A stretch of DNA of 20,285 nt from a virus. This document shows positions 12,616 to 18,430 of the stretch, piece after piece. The translations under genes and the position numbers were made by a program. The notes beneath the pieces are model-generated. The model saw only the letters and a list, made by a program, of their open reading frames with translations, was not told where the DNA came from and ran no database searches. Every line of letters starts with the position of its first letter. Positions within the stretch are counted from its first letter, which is position 1. The stretch lies in IMG/VR virus record IMGVR_UViG_3300042294_002150, positions 1-20,285 of that record; one strand, 5' to 3'.

Positions 12616-14909
12616 CAACGAAACTCGACTTCTCAGCACTCGCACAGCGCCTGCTTATCTCTGCCGACACTCTCGTGCCCCAGTGGCTTCCTGGCGGCCG
12701 ACGCCGAGGCCATGAGTGGGTCTGCGGCGACTTGGCCGGCGGCGAGGGCGATAGCTGCTCGGTGAATTTGTTGTCAGGACGCTGGGCCGACTTCGCCACC
12801 TCGGACCGGGGCGGCGACCTCATCAGCCTGTACGCCGCGATCCATGAACTGAGCATGGCTGAGGCCTACCGCGAACTCGACGACCAGCCAGCAGCGCCAG
12901 CGCGGCCGCCACGACCGCCGAAACCGCAGCGGCAGGTGATCGTGCCGGTGCCGTCAGAATCGGCCGATCACGACTGCCGGCATCCCATATACGGCGACCC
13001 GTCGCAGCGCTGGACGTACTTCGACGGCAACGGGGACGTCTTGGGCTACGTGGCGCGCTACGATCCCGAGGGGCAGCGCAAGCAGATCGTCCCGTGGACA
13101 TTCAGCAGTGACGGCTGGGGCATGGGCCAGTGGCCGGTGCCGAGGCCGTTATACCGACTGCAGGAACTGGAGGCCCGCCCTGAGGATTCGGTGCTCATCA
13201 CGGAGGGCGAGAAAGCCGCAGACGCTGCCGCAGCCCTGACGGGCTCGCCTTACGTCGCCGTGACCTGGCCCGGGGGCGCGCAGGCTCTCAGCAGAGCGAA
13301 CTGGCAGACCCTCCGGAACCGGAAAATCCTGCTCTGGCCCGACGCAGATCAGGCCGGCATCGAGGCCATGCAACGCTTGGCGGCGATTCTGCAGCCGCTG
13401 GCGGCCGAGGTTAAGGTCATCGACCCCACAGGCCAGCCTGACGCATGGGATTGCGCCGACAGCGGCTGGACCCGGTGGTCCGACGCGCGGGCGTGGATCG
13501 CGCCGCGCACGACGCTGTGGCTGCAGGCGCCAGCGCCTGAGCCGGCAGCGCCCACGCCCGCAGAGCAGGCAGTCGCAGCGCGGGACGTCAGCACGCTGGA
13601 ACCGGCAGAATGGTATGCACGCTGGGCCTACATGGTCCCGGACGACGGGTTCTTCGATCTGGTGGAGCGAACCGAGGTTTCACGCTCGGCGTTCAACGCG
13701 CTTTATCGGCGCGTCCGGTGCCATTCAATCCACGCCAGCACCAGCGGCGCGGCACGCAAGATCGAAGCCAGCGTCAGCTATGATGAAAACCGCGCCGCAA
13801 TGGGCGCCCGCGTCTTGGCTGGCGCGACCTACGCGCCTGGGGCGTCAACGCTGTGCGAGCATCAGGGGCAGGCCTTCGGCAACAAGTGGCGCGACGGCAG
13901 GCCCGTGATCACCAGCAGCATCGATCCGCAGCCGTGGCTAGATCACATCGAGAGGCTAATACCCGACGAGGCCGAGCGAAACCACATGCTCGACGCTTTC
14001 GCTTTCAAAGTGCAGCGCCCCGGGGTCAAGATCAATCACGCGATCTTGATCGGCGGCGTGCCTGGCGCGGGCAAGGATTCCATGATTGCGCCTTTGCTCT
14101 ATGCCATCGGCGGCGAAAACAAAACCAATTGCGCATCAGTCGAAACCGCAGAATTACAGGATCAGTGGGGATACTATCTCGAGAACGAGTTGATTATTTT
14201 TAATGAACTGCGGCAGTCTGAGGCCGTGGACAGGCGCGCCTTGGAAAACCGACTGAAACCGATCCTTGCAGCGCCGCCGGAACTGCTATCGGTGCAGCGG
14301 AAATTTGCGCATCCGATACAGGTGCGGAATCAGGCGCTGGTGCTGGCGTTTTCGAACTACCGCGACGCTATTGCGATACCGTCAGATGACCGCAGATGGT
14401 ACGTTTTGTGGACAGATGCGCCCAGAATGACCGACGAGGAATCCACGCGCTTGTGGCGGTGGTTCGCCGCAGGCGGGCTGCAGGCCGGTGCGCTGTATCT
14501 TCGGCAGCGGGATGTATCGCGCTTCCAGCCTGGGGCTACACCACCGTGGACCGACGCGAAACAGATCATGGTATCCACCAGCCGCAGCGGCGCAGAATCG
14601 TGGCTGGTGGATCGCATCGAAAAGCGCATCGAGGAATTCCGCCTAGGCCTGATCAGCGGTCCGTGGCAGCCTCTGGTGGACCGCCTGCAGAATCAGGCGC
14701 CGCTGCACATCCGGTTGAACCTGCAGGCCCTGCAGCATGCGCTTGCCGAGGCGCGTTGGCAAGACCTCGGCATGTGCAAATCCCGCGCCAACCAGACCGC
14801 GCGCCACTGCTGGGCCTCGCCAGATTGGCGAGGCACGAAGTCAGACGCGCGCGATGCGACCGAGACGCATCTCGGCTCTATGCCGACGCCGATGCGGCGG
14901 GTGGTCTGA
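12612..14909 (+). CDS. Primase-helicase: Toprim domain plus DUF5906/P4-like ATPase
   Basis: 765 residues from ATG 12612 (ATGA with the nuclease stop). Residues 30-90 resemble a primase N-terminus (EWVCGDLAGGEGDSCSVNLL, RWADFATSDRGGDLISLYAA) but lack a CHC2 or CysX2Cys zinc pattern. The Toprim region (190-275) has the acidic motifs VLITEGEKAAD (Glu198, Glu200) and LWPDADQAG (Asp244, Asp246). The C-terminal helicase half has Walker A GGVPGAGKDS with Lys488, Walker B-like ELIIFNE ending in Glu532, a sensor LVLAFSN and an arginine-finger candidate SDDRRW. This is the phage D5/P4-like superfamily 3 primase-helicase arrangement. It should prime and unwind at the phage origin. The last 32 bases overlap a convergent gene. 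Confidence 0.88.
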   Translation: MTTKLDFSALAQRLLISADTLVPQWLPGGRRRGHEWVCGDLAGGEGDSCSVNLLSGRWADFATSDRGGDLISLYAAIHELSMAEAYRELDDQPAAPARPPRPPKPQRQVIVPVPSESADHDCRHPIYGDPSQRWTYFDGNGDVLGYVARYDPEGQRKQIVPWTFSSDGWGMGQWPVPRPLYRLQELEARPEDSVLITEGEKAADAAAALTGSPYVAVTWPGGAQALSRANWQTLRNRKILLWPDADQAGIEAMQRLAAILQPLAAEVKVIDPTGQPDAWDCADSGWTRWSDARAWIAPRTTLWLQAPAPEPAAPTPAEQAVAARDVSTLEPAEWYARWAYMVPDDGFFDLVERTEVSRSAFNALYRRVRCHSIHASTSGAARKIEASVSYDENRAAMGARVLAGATYAPGASTLCEHQGQAFGNKWRDGRPVITSSIDPQPWLDHIERLIPDEAERNHMLDAFAFKVQRPGVKINHAILIGGVPGAGKDSMIAPLLYAIGGENKTNCASVETAELQDQWGYYLENELIIFNELRQSEAVDRRALENRLKPILAAPPELLSVQRKFAHPIQVRNQALVLAFSNYRDAIAIPSDDRRWYVLWTDAPRMTDEESTRLWRWFAAGGLQAGALYLRQRDVSRFQPGATPPWTDAKQIMVSTSRSGAESWLVDRIEKRIEEFRLGLISGPWQPLVDRLQNQAPLHIRLNLQALQHALAEARWQDLGMCKSRANQTARHCWASPDWRGTKSDARDATETHLGSMPTPMRRVV

Positions 14910-15177
14910 CCGCCTCCGCCGGCTCCGCGCGCCATTCCAGCGCCGCAGCGCCGGGGGCGTGGCGGAATTGCCCGTAGACGGCCAAGATCGCGCATTCCTC
15001 GGCGGAATACCATTGCCGCAGGGCGTCGCGGTCATACGCTGCGCCGACGGCCAGCGCCTCGGCGGCGCGCCAGGCGGCAACGGGATCGGCCCCGGTGTCC
15101 TGAAAATAACGCTCGGCGGCAGCGATGCCGCGTGCCAGCGCGTCCGGGTTGGGGTTGCAGTAGGTCAGAACGAACAT
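14878..15177 (-). CDS. Hypothetical protein, last gene of leftward operon B
   Basis: 99 residues from ATG 15177, with GGAG nine bases upstream. The sequence is acidic-helical: NPDALARGIAAAERYFQDTG, AAWRAAEALAVGA, DRDALRQWYSAEECAILAVY, then an Ala/Pro-rich tail. No family is recognised. A strong minus-strand terminator (15191-15231) lies directly before it, so it may be expressed only by readthrough. Its 3' end overlaps the primase-helicase 3' end by 32 bases on the other strand. The extended frame up to 15300 is rejected because it would translate through the terminator hairpin. Confidence 0.7.
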   Translation of the reverse strand: MFVLTYCNPNPDALARGIAAAERYFQDTGADPVAAWRAAEALAVGAAYDRDALRQWYSAEECAILAVYGQFRHAPGAAALEWRAEPAEAVRPPAASASA

Positions 15178-15190
15178 TCTCGATGCTCCG

Positions 15191-15231
15191 AAAAAAGGCC
15201 CCCGGCAGCGATGGGCGCACAATCCGGGGGC
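15191..15231 (-). terminator. Intrinsic terminator reading leftward
   Basis: On the minus strand an 8-bp perfect stem (GCCCCCGG with CCGGGGGC, 18-base loop) is followed by C and six T (the A6 at 15191-15196 on the plus strand). It lies between the 20-residue peptide gene and the last gene of operon B. It could end most leftward transcripts and leave the last gene to readthrough. Confidence 0.72.
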
Positions 15232-15289
15232 GAAGTCGGCACAGGAACCGACAGGAGGAGACAACGGCCCCCGTGAGGAGGCCGCGCGA

Positions 15290-15352
15290 TTATAGGTCAA
15301 GCAGGATCGCCAGCAGCAGCGCCAGCAGGATAGCCAACAGCGCCAAAATCAT
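15290..15352 (-). CDS. Micro-peptide of 20 residues, wholly hydrophobic
   Basis: ATG 15352 overlaps the TGA of the preceding gene (ATGA), the coupling used by most genes in this phage, and the frame ends at TAA 15290-15292. The peptide is an almost pure Leu/Ala/Ile helix with a single Asp near its end (MILALLAILL, then ALLLAILLDL), long enough to cross a membrane once. The DNA is a short-period CTG/GCG-like sequence, so chance is possible. No family is recognised; toxin-like or micro-holin roles are conceivable. The coupled start is the main support. Confidence 0.5.
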   Translation of the reverse strand: MILALLAILLALLLAILLDL

Positions 15353-15615
15353 GTCGCACCCGTGGCGGCCCGGATGACGCTTTGCGCATAAGCCAGGTCG
15401 TCATCGTCAGCGGCGGGATGCGTCAGGCGCTGCAGGGCGCGGAGCATGGCTGGCGCGGCAACGATAAGCAACGCATTGTTCATGCGCTCCTCTAATGGCA
15501 GCCATGCCGGAACGACCGCCAAATATCCGCCCTTTCCGGGCCGACATAAAGGGTCCGCTATGGCGATGCTTTCGCCTCTCTGCGCGGCAAGGTACCAAGG
15601 TCCAGGGGTGTGCAT
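15349..15615 (-). CDS. HTPGPW-type small phage protein
   Basis: 88 residues from ATG 15615, preceded by GAGGAG and the leader GGAGCAACGAAG that also precedes the gene upstream. The N-terminus MHTPGPWYLAAQRGESIAIA and the helical C-terminus (LLIVAAPAMLRALQRLTHP) match a small protein class often seen in phages and bacterial accessory regions, without assigned function. The frame can be extended to 15654 but that would overlap the previous gene. Its stop is coupled to a 20-residue hydrophobic peptide. Confidence 0.78.
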   Translation of the reverse strand: MHTPGPWYLAAQRGESIAIADPLCRPGKGGYLAVVPAWLPLEERMNNALLIVAAPAMLRALQRLTHPAADDDDLAYAQSVIRAATGAT

Positions 15616-15634
15616 CTTCGTTGCTCCTCGCATA

Positions 15635-15826
15635 TCACTGCAAGCGGAATTCAATCGGCACGCCCAACTCTAGCCCGAGTCGGCGCCGGATGAGCCTGTC
15701 GCTGAATTTCCATCGCATCTGATCAAAGCTGCGGAAAAAGAAAGACTCTCCGCTCTCATGGTGATGCGCGATCACTTCGCCACGCGCGCAGCGTACGCGC
15801 AGGATTACGGGCGTTTCGGTGGTCAT
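15635..15826 (-). CDS. Hypothetical protein, 63 residues
   Basis: Starts at ATG 15826 after GGAGCAACGAAG, the same leader found at the gene downstream. The first half contains strands (TPVILRVRCARGEVIAHHHE) and a His cluster. The second half is basic with aromatic residues (FFFRSFDQMRWKFSDRLIRR). It is net positive and could bind nucleic acid. No family is recognised. It is preceded by a 149-base gap with a hairpin, the largest gap in this operon. Confidence 0.7.
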   Translation of the reverse strand: MTTETPVILRVRCARGEVIAHHHESGESFFFRSFDQMRWKFSDRLIRRRLGLELGVPIEFRLQ

Positions 15827-15849
15827 CTTCGTTGCTCCTTCAAAACAGA

Positions 15850-15870
15850 GCCGGCTCGGCATCAGCCGGC
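15850..15870 (-). promoter_or_regulatory. Hairpin in 149-base gap before gene at 15826
   Basis: Inverted repeat GCCGGCT with AGCCGGC around a seven-base loop. On the minus strand it is followed by TCTGTTTTG and then the GGAGCAACGAAG leader of the next gene. The T-run is short, so termination is possible but weak. The rest of the gap (15871-15975) holds no gene that I can support. Confidence 0.55.
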
Positions 15871-15975
15871 GGGATTACGCGGCCCACAGGGCGCGCGCAG
15901 GGTGGTTGGCTGGGGTAGTCCAGTAACGCGGGTGGGAAAGGCCACACGGGCCCGCGTAGGGGCTCGGCGGGGGTG

Positions 15976-16260
15976 TTAGGCGCGGCGGGCTGCATCGAGG
16001 CCTGCCAAGAAGGCATACATGCGCCCGAGCAGCTCGCGCGCCGGGATGTGGCCGGTGCTCAGGGGCGACGACTCGCCGCCGCCTTCGGTCACCATGCGGT
16101 GCAGCGCGAAGCCGCCGTAGGCGCGCGACAGGTGATAGTTGCCGATCTGCGCGCGCTGGTGGCCGTCAGCGTCAGATGCGTAGGGCTGCATCGGGGAATC
16201 GGTTTCGCGGTTGATACGGTCGATCACGGCTTGCAGTTGGTTCAGGGTGACTCGGTTCAT
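15976..16260 (-). CDS. Conserved phage protein, GNYHLSRAYGG type
   Basis: 94 residues from ATG 16260 with GAGGAAG upstream. Motifs: TLNQLQAVIDRINRETDSPM, a polar loop, QIGNYHLSRAYGGFALHRMV, and the C-terminal RELLGRMYAFLAGLD. The same order of motifs is familiar from small phage proteins of unknown function. The frame could extend to 16365 but crosses two palindromes in the upstream gap, so the SD-preceded ATG is preferred. The family is recognised by pattern; no function is known to me. Confidence 0.82.
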   Translation of the reverse strand: MNRVTLNQLQAVIDRINRETDSPMQPYASDADGHQRAQIGNYHLSRAYGGFALHRMVTEGGGESSPLSTGHIPARELLGRMYAFLAGLDAARRA

Positions 16261-16276
16261 CGTCTTCCTCTTTATC

Positions 16277-16293
16277 TGCGCCACTGTGGCGCA
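16277..16293 (-). promoter_or_regulatory. Perfect palindrome before gene at 16260
   Basis: TGCGCCAC and GTGGCGCA flank a single T, giving 8-bp arms. It lies just upstream of the GAGGAAG ribosome binding site of the gene at 16260. As DNA it could be a protein-binding dyad; its GTGGCGCA arm differs by one base from the GTGGCA unit repeated at 18191-18430. As RNA it would fold with a slightly opened loop. Confidence 0.5.
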
Positions 16294-16301
16294 TCCTAGA
16301 A

Positions 16302-16315
16302 CCCCGCGCGCGGGG
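16302..16315 (-). promoter_or_regulatory. GC palindrome in the same gap
   Basis: CCCCGCGCGCGGGG is a perfect 14-base palindrome that extends by further pairs in RNA (with G-U). It is one of the GC hairpins located between the stop of one gene and the ribosome binding site of the next in this operon. Confidence 0.5.
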
Positions 16316-16328
16316 CTCGGCGGATGCG

Positions 16329-16526
16329 TCACCAATTGGTCACTTTCACTTGCCAACGCTCCCACTCTTGTCGGTCATCTTCGCGCGTGACGTAAGCGTC
16401 ACACGGATACCGATCTAGGCGGGTTACGCGCTGCGCCCAGGCTGCAAAGCGGCGGGCTTCGTGATAAGTCTCAAAACCGTGATAGCTAACGCCCAAGCTG
16501 GGCAACATGTTGCGGTGGAATTCCAT
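16329..16526 (-). CDS. Hypothetical protein, 65 residues, Trp/Arg-rich
   Basis: ATG 16526 with AGGAGAG upstream, in a CGATATAGGAG leader similar to those of two other genes in this operon. The protein is aromatic- and Arg-rich (YHGFETYHEARRFAAWAQRV; EWERWQVKVTNW), with one central Cys. A compact alpha/beta fold that binds nucleic acid is plausible but not shown. No family is recognised. Confidence 0.75.
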   Translation of the reverse strand: MEFHRNMLPSLGVSYHGFETYHEARRFAAWAQRVTRLDRYPCDAYVTREDDRQEWERWQVKVTNW

Positions 16527-16550
16527 GGTGTCTCTCCTATATCGTCAGTG

Positions 16551-16643
16551 TCAGAACCCAAGCGCCACCAGGGCGCCCAGGGCGATGCCGAATGCGACTG
16601 CGAACAGGGCGTCGGTCAGAGTCAGGGGGATATCGTGCATCAT
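16551..16643 (-). CDS. Tiny membrane peptide, 30 residues
   Basis: ATG 16643 overlaps the TGA of the 77-residue gene (ATGA), with GGAGGG just upstream. A tandem ATG at 16640 is in frame and better spaced. A polar start (MMHDIPLTLTDA) leads into one hydrophobic helix (LFAVAFGIALGALVALGF) that runs to the stop at 16551-16553. No family is recognised. Coupling and a good ribosome binding site support it as a real gene. Confidence 0.62.
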   Translation of the reverse strand: MMHDIPLTLTDALFAVAFGIALGALVALGF

Positions 16644-16873
16644 TCACCCTCCAGCCGCGCTGCGGCATATTCGGCGCTGATCATGTCGGCCATGACCAAG
16701 CGGGCTCGATATTCTGTTTCGTCGCGCCAGCCGGCGCCGATGATGCAGGCATCGGCGTCCTGCGGCTGCCCGTAAGCCGGGCAAACGGCCCAACGGGGCG
16801 TGTGGCGGTCATCCCGCCAGATGGTCACGCCACTGTCAGCGTGTTCCTCGATCAGGGTCCAGGTGTCGGCCAT
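16640..16873 (-). CDS. Hypothetical protein, 77 residues
   Basis: ATG 16873 after GGAGAACGAAG, the leader type shared with two other genes here. The sequence MADTWTLIEEHADSGVTIWR suggests a beta hairpin. PAYGQPQDADACIIGAGWRD follows, then a C-terminal helix with MADMISAEYAAARL. It is acidic and soluble with two cysteines. No family is recognised. The stop is coupled to the 30-residue membrane peptide. A 70-base gap with a hairpin lies upstream. Confidence 0.72.
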   Translation of the reverse strand: MADTWTLIEEHADSGVTIWRDDRHTPRWAVCPAYGQPQDADACIIGAGWRDETEYRARLVMADMISAEYAAARLEGE

Positions 16874-16889
16874 CTTCGTTCTCCAGTGT

Positions 16890-16904
16890 GCCCCGGTGCG
16901 GGGC
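16890..16904 (-). promoter_or_regulatory. Hairpin before gene at 16873
   Basis: GCCCCG and CGGGGC form a perfect 6-bp stem around a three-base loop. On the minus strand the GGAGAACGAAG leader follows within a few bases. No T-run is present. The remaining part of the 70-base gap shows no further structure that I can support. Confidence 0.55.
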
Positions 16905-16943
16905 GTGGGTAGTGTCGAGAGCTAGGCTGACGCGGGGCTTACG

Positions 16944-17282
16944 TTAGTAATCCATCGTCTCGCGCTCCTGACGCGCGAGAATCGCGGCTTCGTAGTCCGG
17001 GCCTTCGGTCCGGTGCCGCATCGGTTTGTACGTGGTTTCAGCGTGCCACGGGTGCTCTGCAGCATCAGCCCGCAGGGCGTCCTGCGCCGCGCGGGTATAG
17101 GCCTTCCAGGCCGGGTGGCCGTGCCAATCCGTAGAACGCAACACAATGAAGCCTGCGGACCGCAGGCCGTCTAGGAGCCAGCGCTCACTAGGCACGAAAG
17201 ACCAGCCGTTATTTCCCATCATCACGTCGTGAGCAGCGCTCAGGATTGCTGCCGACTGCTCGGGCGTATATATCGTCGTCAT
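16944..17282 (-). CDS. Hypothetical protein, 112 residues
   Basis: ATG 17282 follows AGGAG at eight bases. An in-frame ATG at 17303 would put that ribosome binding site inside the gene, so it is less likely. The N-terminus is helical (YTPEQSAAILSAAHDVMMG). The centre has WSFVPSERWLLDGLRSAGFI then VLRSTDWHGHPAWKAYTRAA, and the C-terminus is charged (DYEAAILARQERETMDY). Several His and Trp residues cluster near the middle. I see no catalytic motif. Function unknown. Confidence 0.72.
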   Translation of the reverse strand: MTTIYTPEQSAAILSAAHDVMMGNNGWSFVPSERWLLDGLRSAGFIVLRSTDWHGHPAWKAYTRAAQDALRADAAEHPWHAETTYKPMRHRTEGPDYEAAILARQERETMDY

Positions 17283-17303
17283 CTCATCTACTCCTATCGT
17301 CAT

Positions 17304-17343
17304 CGCGCAAACCGCGCGCCATAACCCCGGCTCGCGGGGTTAT
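17304..17343 (-). promoter_or_regulatory. Double hairpin before gene at 17282
   Basis: Two stem-loops lie in a 72-base gap. The larger has 9-bp arms ATAACCCCG and CGGGGTTAT (17321-17343, five-base loop). The smaller has arms CGCGC and GCGCG (17304-17318, five-base loop). On the minus strand the CGATAGGAG leader follows. Neither stem is followed by a T-run. Confidence 0.58.
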
Positions 17344-17354
17344 AACTCGAGGTC

Positions 17355-17567
17355 TTATACCTGCGCCAATGCTGCGCGAATGCGCTGCGCGCGCATGCTG
17401 AGTATCGAGGCGCGTTGCTCCAATTCGGCGATATTCCTCTCCACGGCTTGCGTGGCCGTCTCTCCTTCGTTCATCATGAATTGAACCTCCATGACATCGG
17501 TTTCGAGAATCGCATAGCGCGTATCTCCAGTGTGGATACCGCGCAGGCTTGCATTCGTCGTCGTCAT
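17355..17567 (-). CDS. Hypothetical protein, C-terminal coiled coil
   Basis: 70 residues from ATG 17567, with GGAG eight bases upstream; an in-frame ATG at 17573 is too close to it. The N-terminal half has strands (LRGIHTGDTRYAILETDVME). Residues about 38-70 form a heptad-like helix (ATQAVERNIAELEQRASILS; RAQRIRAALAQV) that is probably a coiled coil for dimerisation. No family is recognised. A hairpin with a CUACGG-type loop lies upstream. Confidence 0.72.
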   Translation of the reverse strand: MTTTNASLRGIHTGDTRYAILETDVMEVQFMMNEGETATQAVERNIAELEQRASILSMRAQRIRAALAQV

Positions 17568-17586
17568 CTTCATCACTCCAGGTTAC

Positions 17587-17602
17587 CGGGCCCGTAGGCC
17601 CG
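17587..17602 (-). promoter_or_regulatory. Hairpin with UACG loop before gene at 17567
   Basis: On the minus-strand RNA, CGGGCC-UACG-GGCCCG gives a six-base-pair stem closed by a UNCG-type tetraloop in a C(UACG)G context, an exceptionally stable RNA loop. It lies between the TAA of the previous gene and the GGAG of the next. Confidence 0.58.
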
Positions 17603-17605
17603 TGG

Positions 17606-17827
17606 TTATTCGTCAGCGCCAATACTCGCCAGCCAATCGCGCGCAGCAGTATCGGCGCGCTGCTGCTCTGCTGCAGTAGCAGGCGGGCGCAATATAGCCT
17701 GCAGGTGTCCAATGGCAACCCGAGCAGTCGCTCGGGCGGCTTCGGCATACCGCGCATTGCGTTGGGCTTCGGCGCGCCACTCGGCTACGCCCTTCTCCAG
17801 CCAATCAATCCTGTCAGCGTCGCTCAT
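17606..17827 (-). CDS. Hypothetical helical protein, 73 residues
   Basis: ATG 17827 shares one base with the TAA of the gene upstream (TAATG). It is almost entirely helical: MSDADRIDWLEKGVAEWRAE, ARATARVAIGHLQAILRPP, AARDWLASIGADE. The RIDWLEKG start recurs in small phage proteins. An extended frame up to 17860 would overlap the previous gene. Function unknown. Confidence 0.76.
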   Translation of the reverse strand: MSDADRIDWLEKGVAEWRAEAQRNARYAEAARATARVAIGHLQAILRPPATAAEQQRADTAARDWLASIGADE

Positions 17828-18066
17828 TACAGCGCCCTCCAGCTCAGGCTTACCGTGCACTCGCCATCGAGCCCGAAACCCACGGTACGCCAGTGCTCGA
17901 CCGTCTCAGCAGTGCCGTCAATCCAAAGCTTGCCCTTGCCCAGGAACCGACCCAACAGCGCGCGCTGTTCGTCAGCAGGCATGCGCCCGCTCCAGGTGGC
18001 AAGGCACGAGCCCTTGCGTTCCGTCAGGAACAGCGCCAGCGCTGCCGGGGTGTCAGTCTTCGTCAT
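17827..18066 (-). CDS. First gene of leftward operon B, hypothetical
   Basis: 79 residues from ATG 18066, with AGGAG four bases upstream in a CGATAGGAG leader. The sequence begins with a helix (TPAALALFLTERKG), then ATWSGRMPADEQRALLGRFL, then strands (KGKLWIDGTAETVEHWRTVG; GECTVSLSW). This mixed fold is not recognised. It is the first gene downstream of the GTGGCA array on this strand, separated by a hairpin, and so is the likely first product of this operon. Confidence 0.75.
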   Translation of the reverse strand: MTKTDTPAALALFLTERKGSCLATWSGRMPADEQRALLGRFLGKGKLWIDGTAETVEHWRTVGFGLDGECTVSLSWRAL

Positions 18067-18080
18067 CTCTCTCTCCTATC

Positions 18081-18099
18081 GGCACCGACCATCGGCGCC
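18081..18099 (-). promoter_or_regulatory. Hairpin before first gene of operon B
   Basis: In the minus-strand RNA, GGCGCCGA pairs with UCGGUGCC (one G-U) around a UGG loop. The CGATAGGAG leader of the gene at 18066 follows immediately. It is the most upstream member of the hairpin series in this operon. Confidence 0.55.
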
Positions 18100-18122
18100 A
18101 CACACGCATCATCGGCGGCCTT

Positions 18123-18152
18123 CCTGACGCGAAACTTACAGATGCCGTCAGG
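18123..18152. repeat. Inverted repeat upstream of operon B
   Basis: CCTGACG (18123-18129) and CGTCAGG (18146-18152) are perfect 7-bp arms with a 16-base spacer, between the operon B start and the GTGGCA array. It could be a leader hairpin or a binding site. The rest of 18100-18190 shows nothing else that I can support. Confidence 0.4.
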
Positions 18153-18190
18153 GAACACTGGGGCTTTCCCTAATCCGAGCCTTTCGGGGC

Positions 18191-18430
18191 GTGGCACCGA
18201 GCGTGGCAGTCTACGTGGCACAACCCGTGGCAGTGGCTCTCCCTATGTGTGGCAATTGTGGCAGTGGAACACTAAACCCTAATAGCCTACTGTCATTCAT
18301 AGGTATTAAGTGGGCGTGGCATTGCCACAATTGCCACAAACGCCACCGAGGCCTCGTGGCAGCCGTGGCAGTCCATCGGTGCGCCAATCCAGACTACCGT
18401 GGCAGCTGCCATTTTTGCCACACTTGCCAC
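18191..18430. repeat. Iteron-like array of 14 exact GTGGCA/TGCCAC units
   Basis: Exact GTGGCA begins at 18191, 18203, 18215, 18227, 18249, 18258, 18316, 18356, 18365 and 18399. Exact TGCCAC begins at 18323, 18332, 18416 and 18425. The first four are exactly 12 bases apart. Four pairs (18249/18258, 18323/18332, 18356/18365, 18416/18425) are exactly 9 apart. The 15-mer at 18249-18263 recurs inverted at 18323-18337. Near-matches occur too (18341, 18407, 18448). An AT-rich stretch (about 18268-18312) lies between the two halves. There is no supportable gene. An origin or multi-site control region is the likely function. Confidence 0.85.

Noticed and set aside
14396-14977. Plus-strand open frame of 193 codons in another frame of the primase-helicase
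   Set aside because: Arg/Ala-rich shadow; the helicase frame contains the arginine-finger region here.
15871-15975. Possible tRNA or small RNA in the 105-base gap
   Set aside because: No cloverleaf with anticodon arm and TTC-type loop could be built; only short GC inverted repeats are present.
17284-17757. Minus-strand open frame of 157 codons
   Set aside because: Overlaps two SD-preceded genes in other frames and crosses two hairpins.
18191-18430. Sigma-54 promoter (TGGCA-N-TTGC) or CRISPR array
   Set aside because: GG to GC spacing is wrong for -24/-12 elements, and the repeats are only six bases with 3- or 6-base gaps, far too short for CRISPR repeats and spacers.
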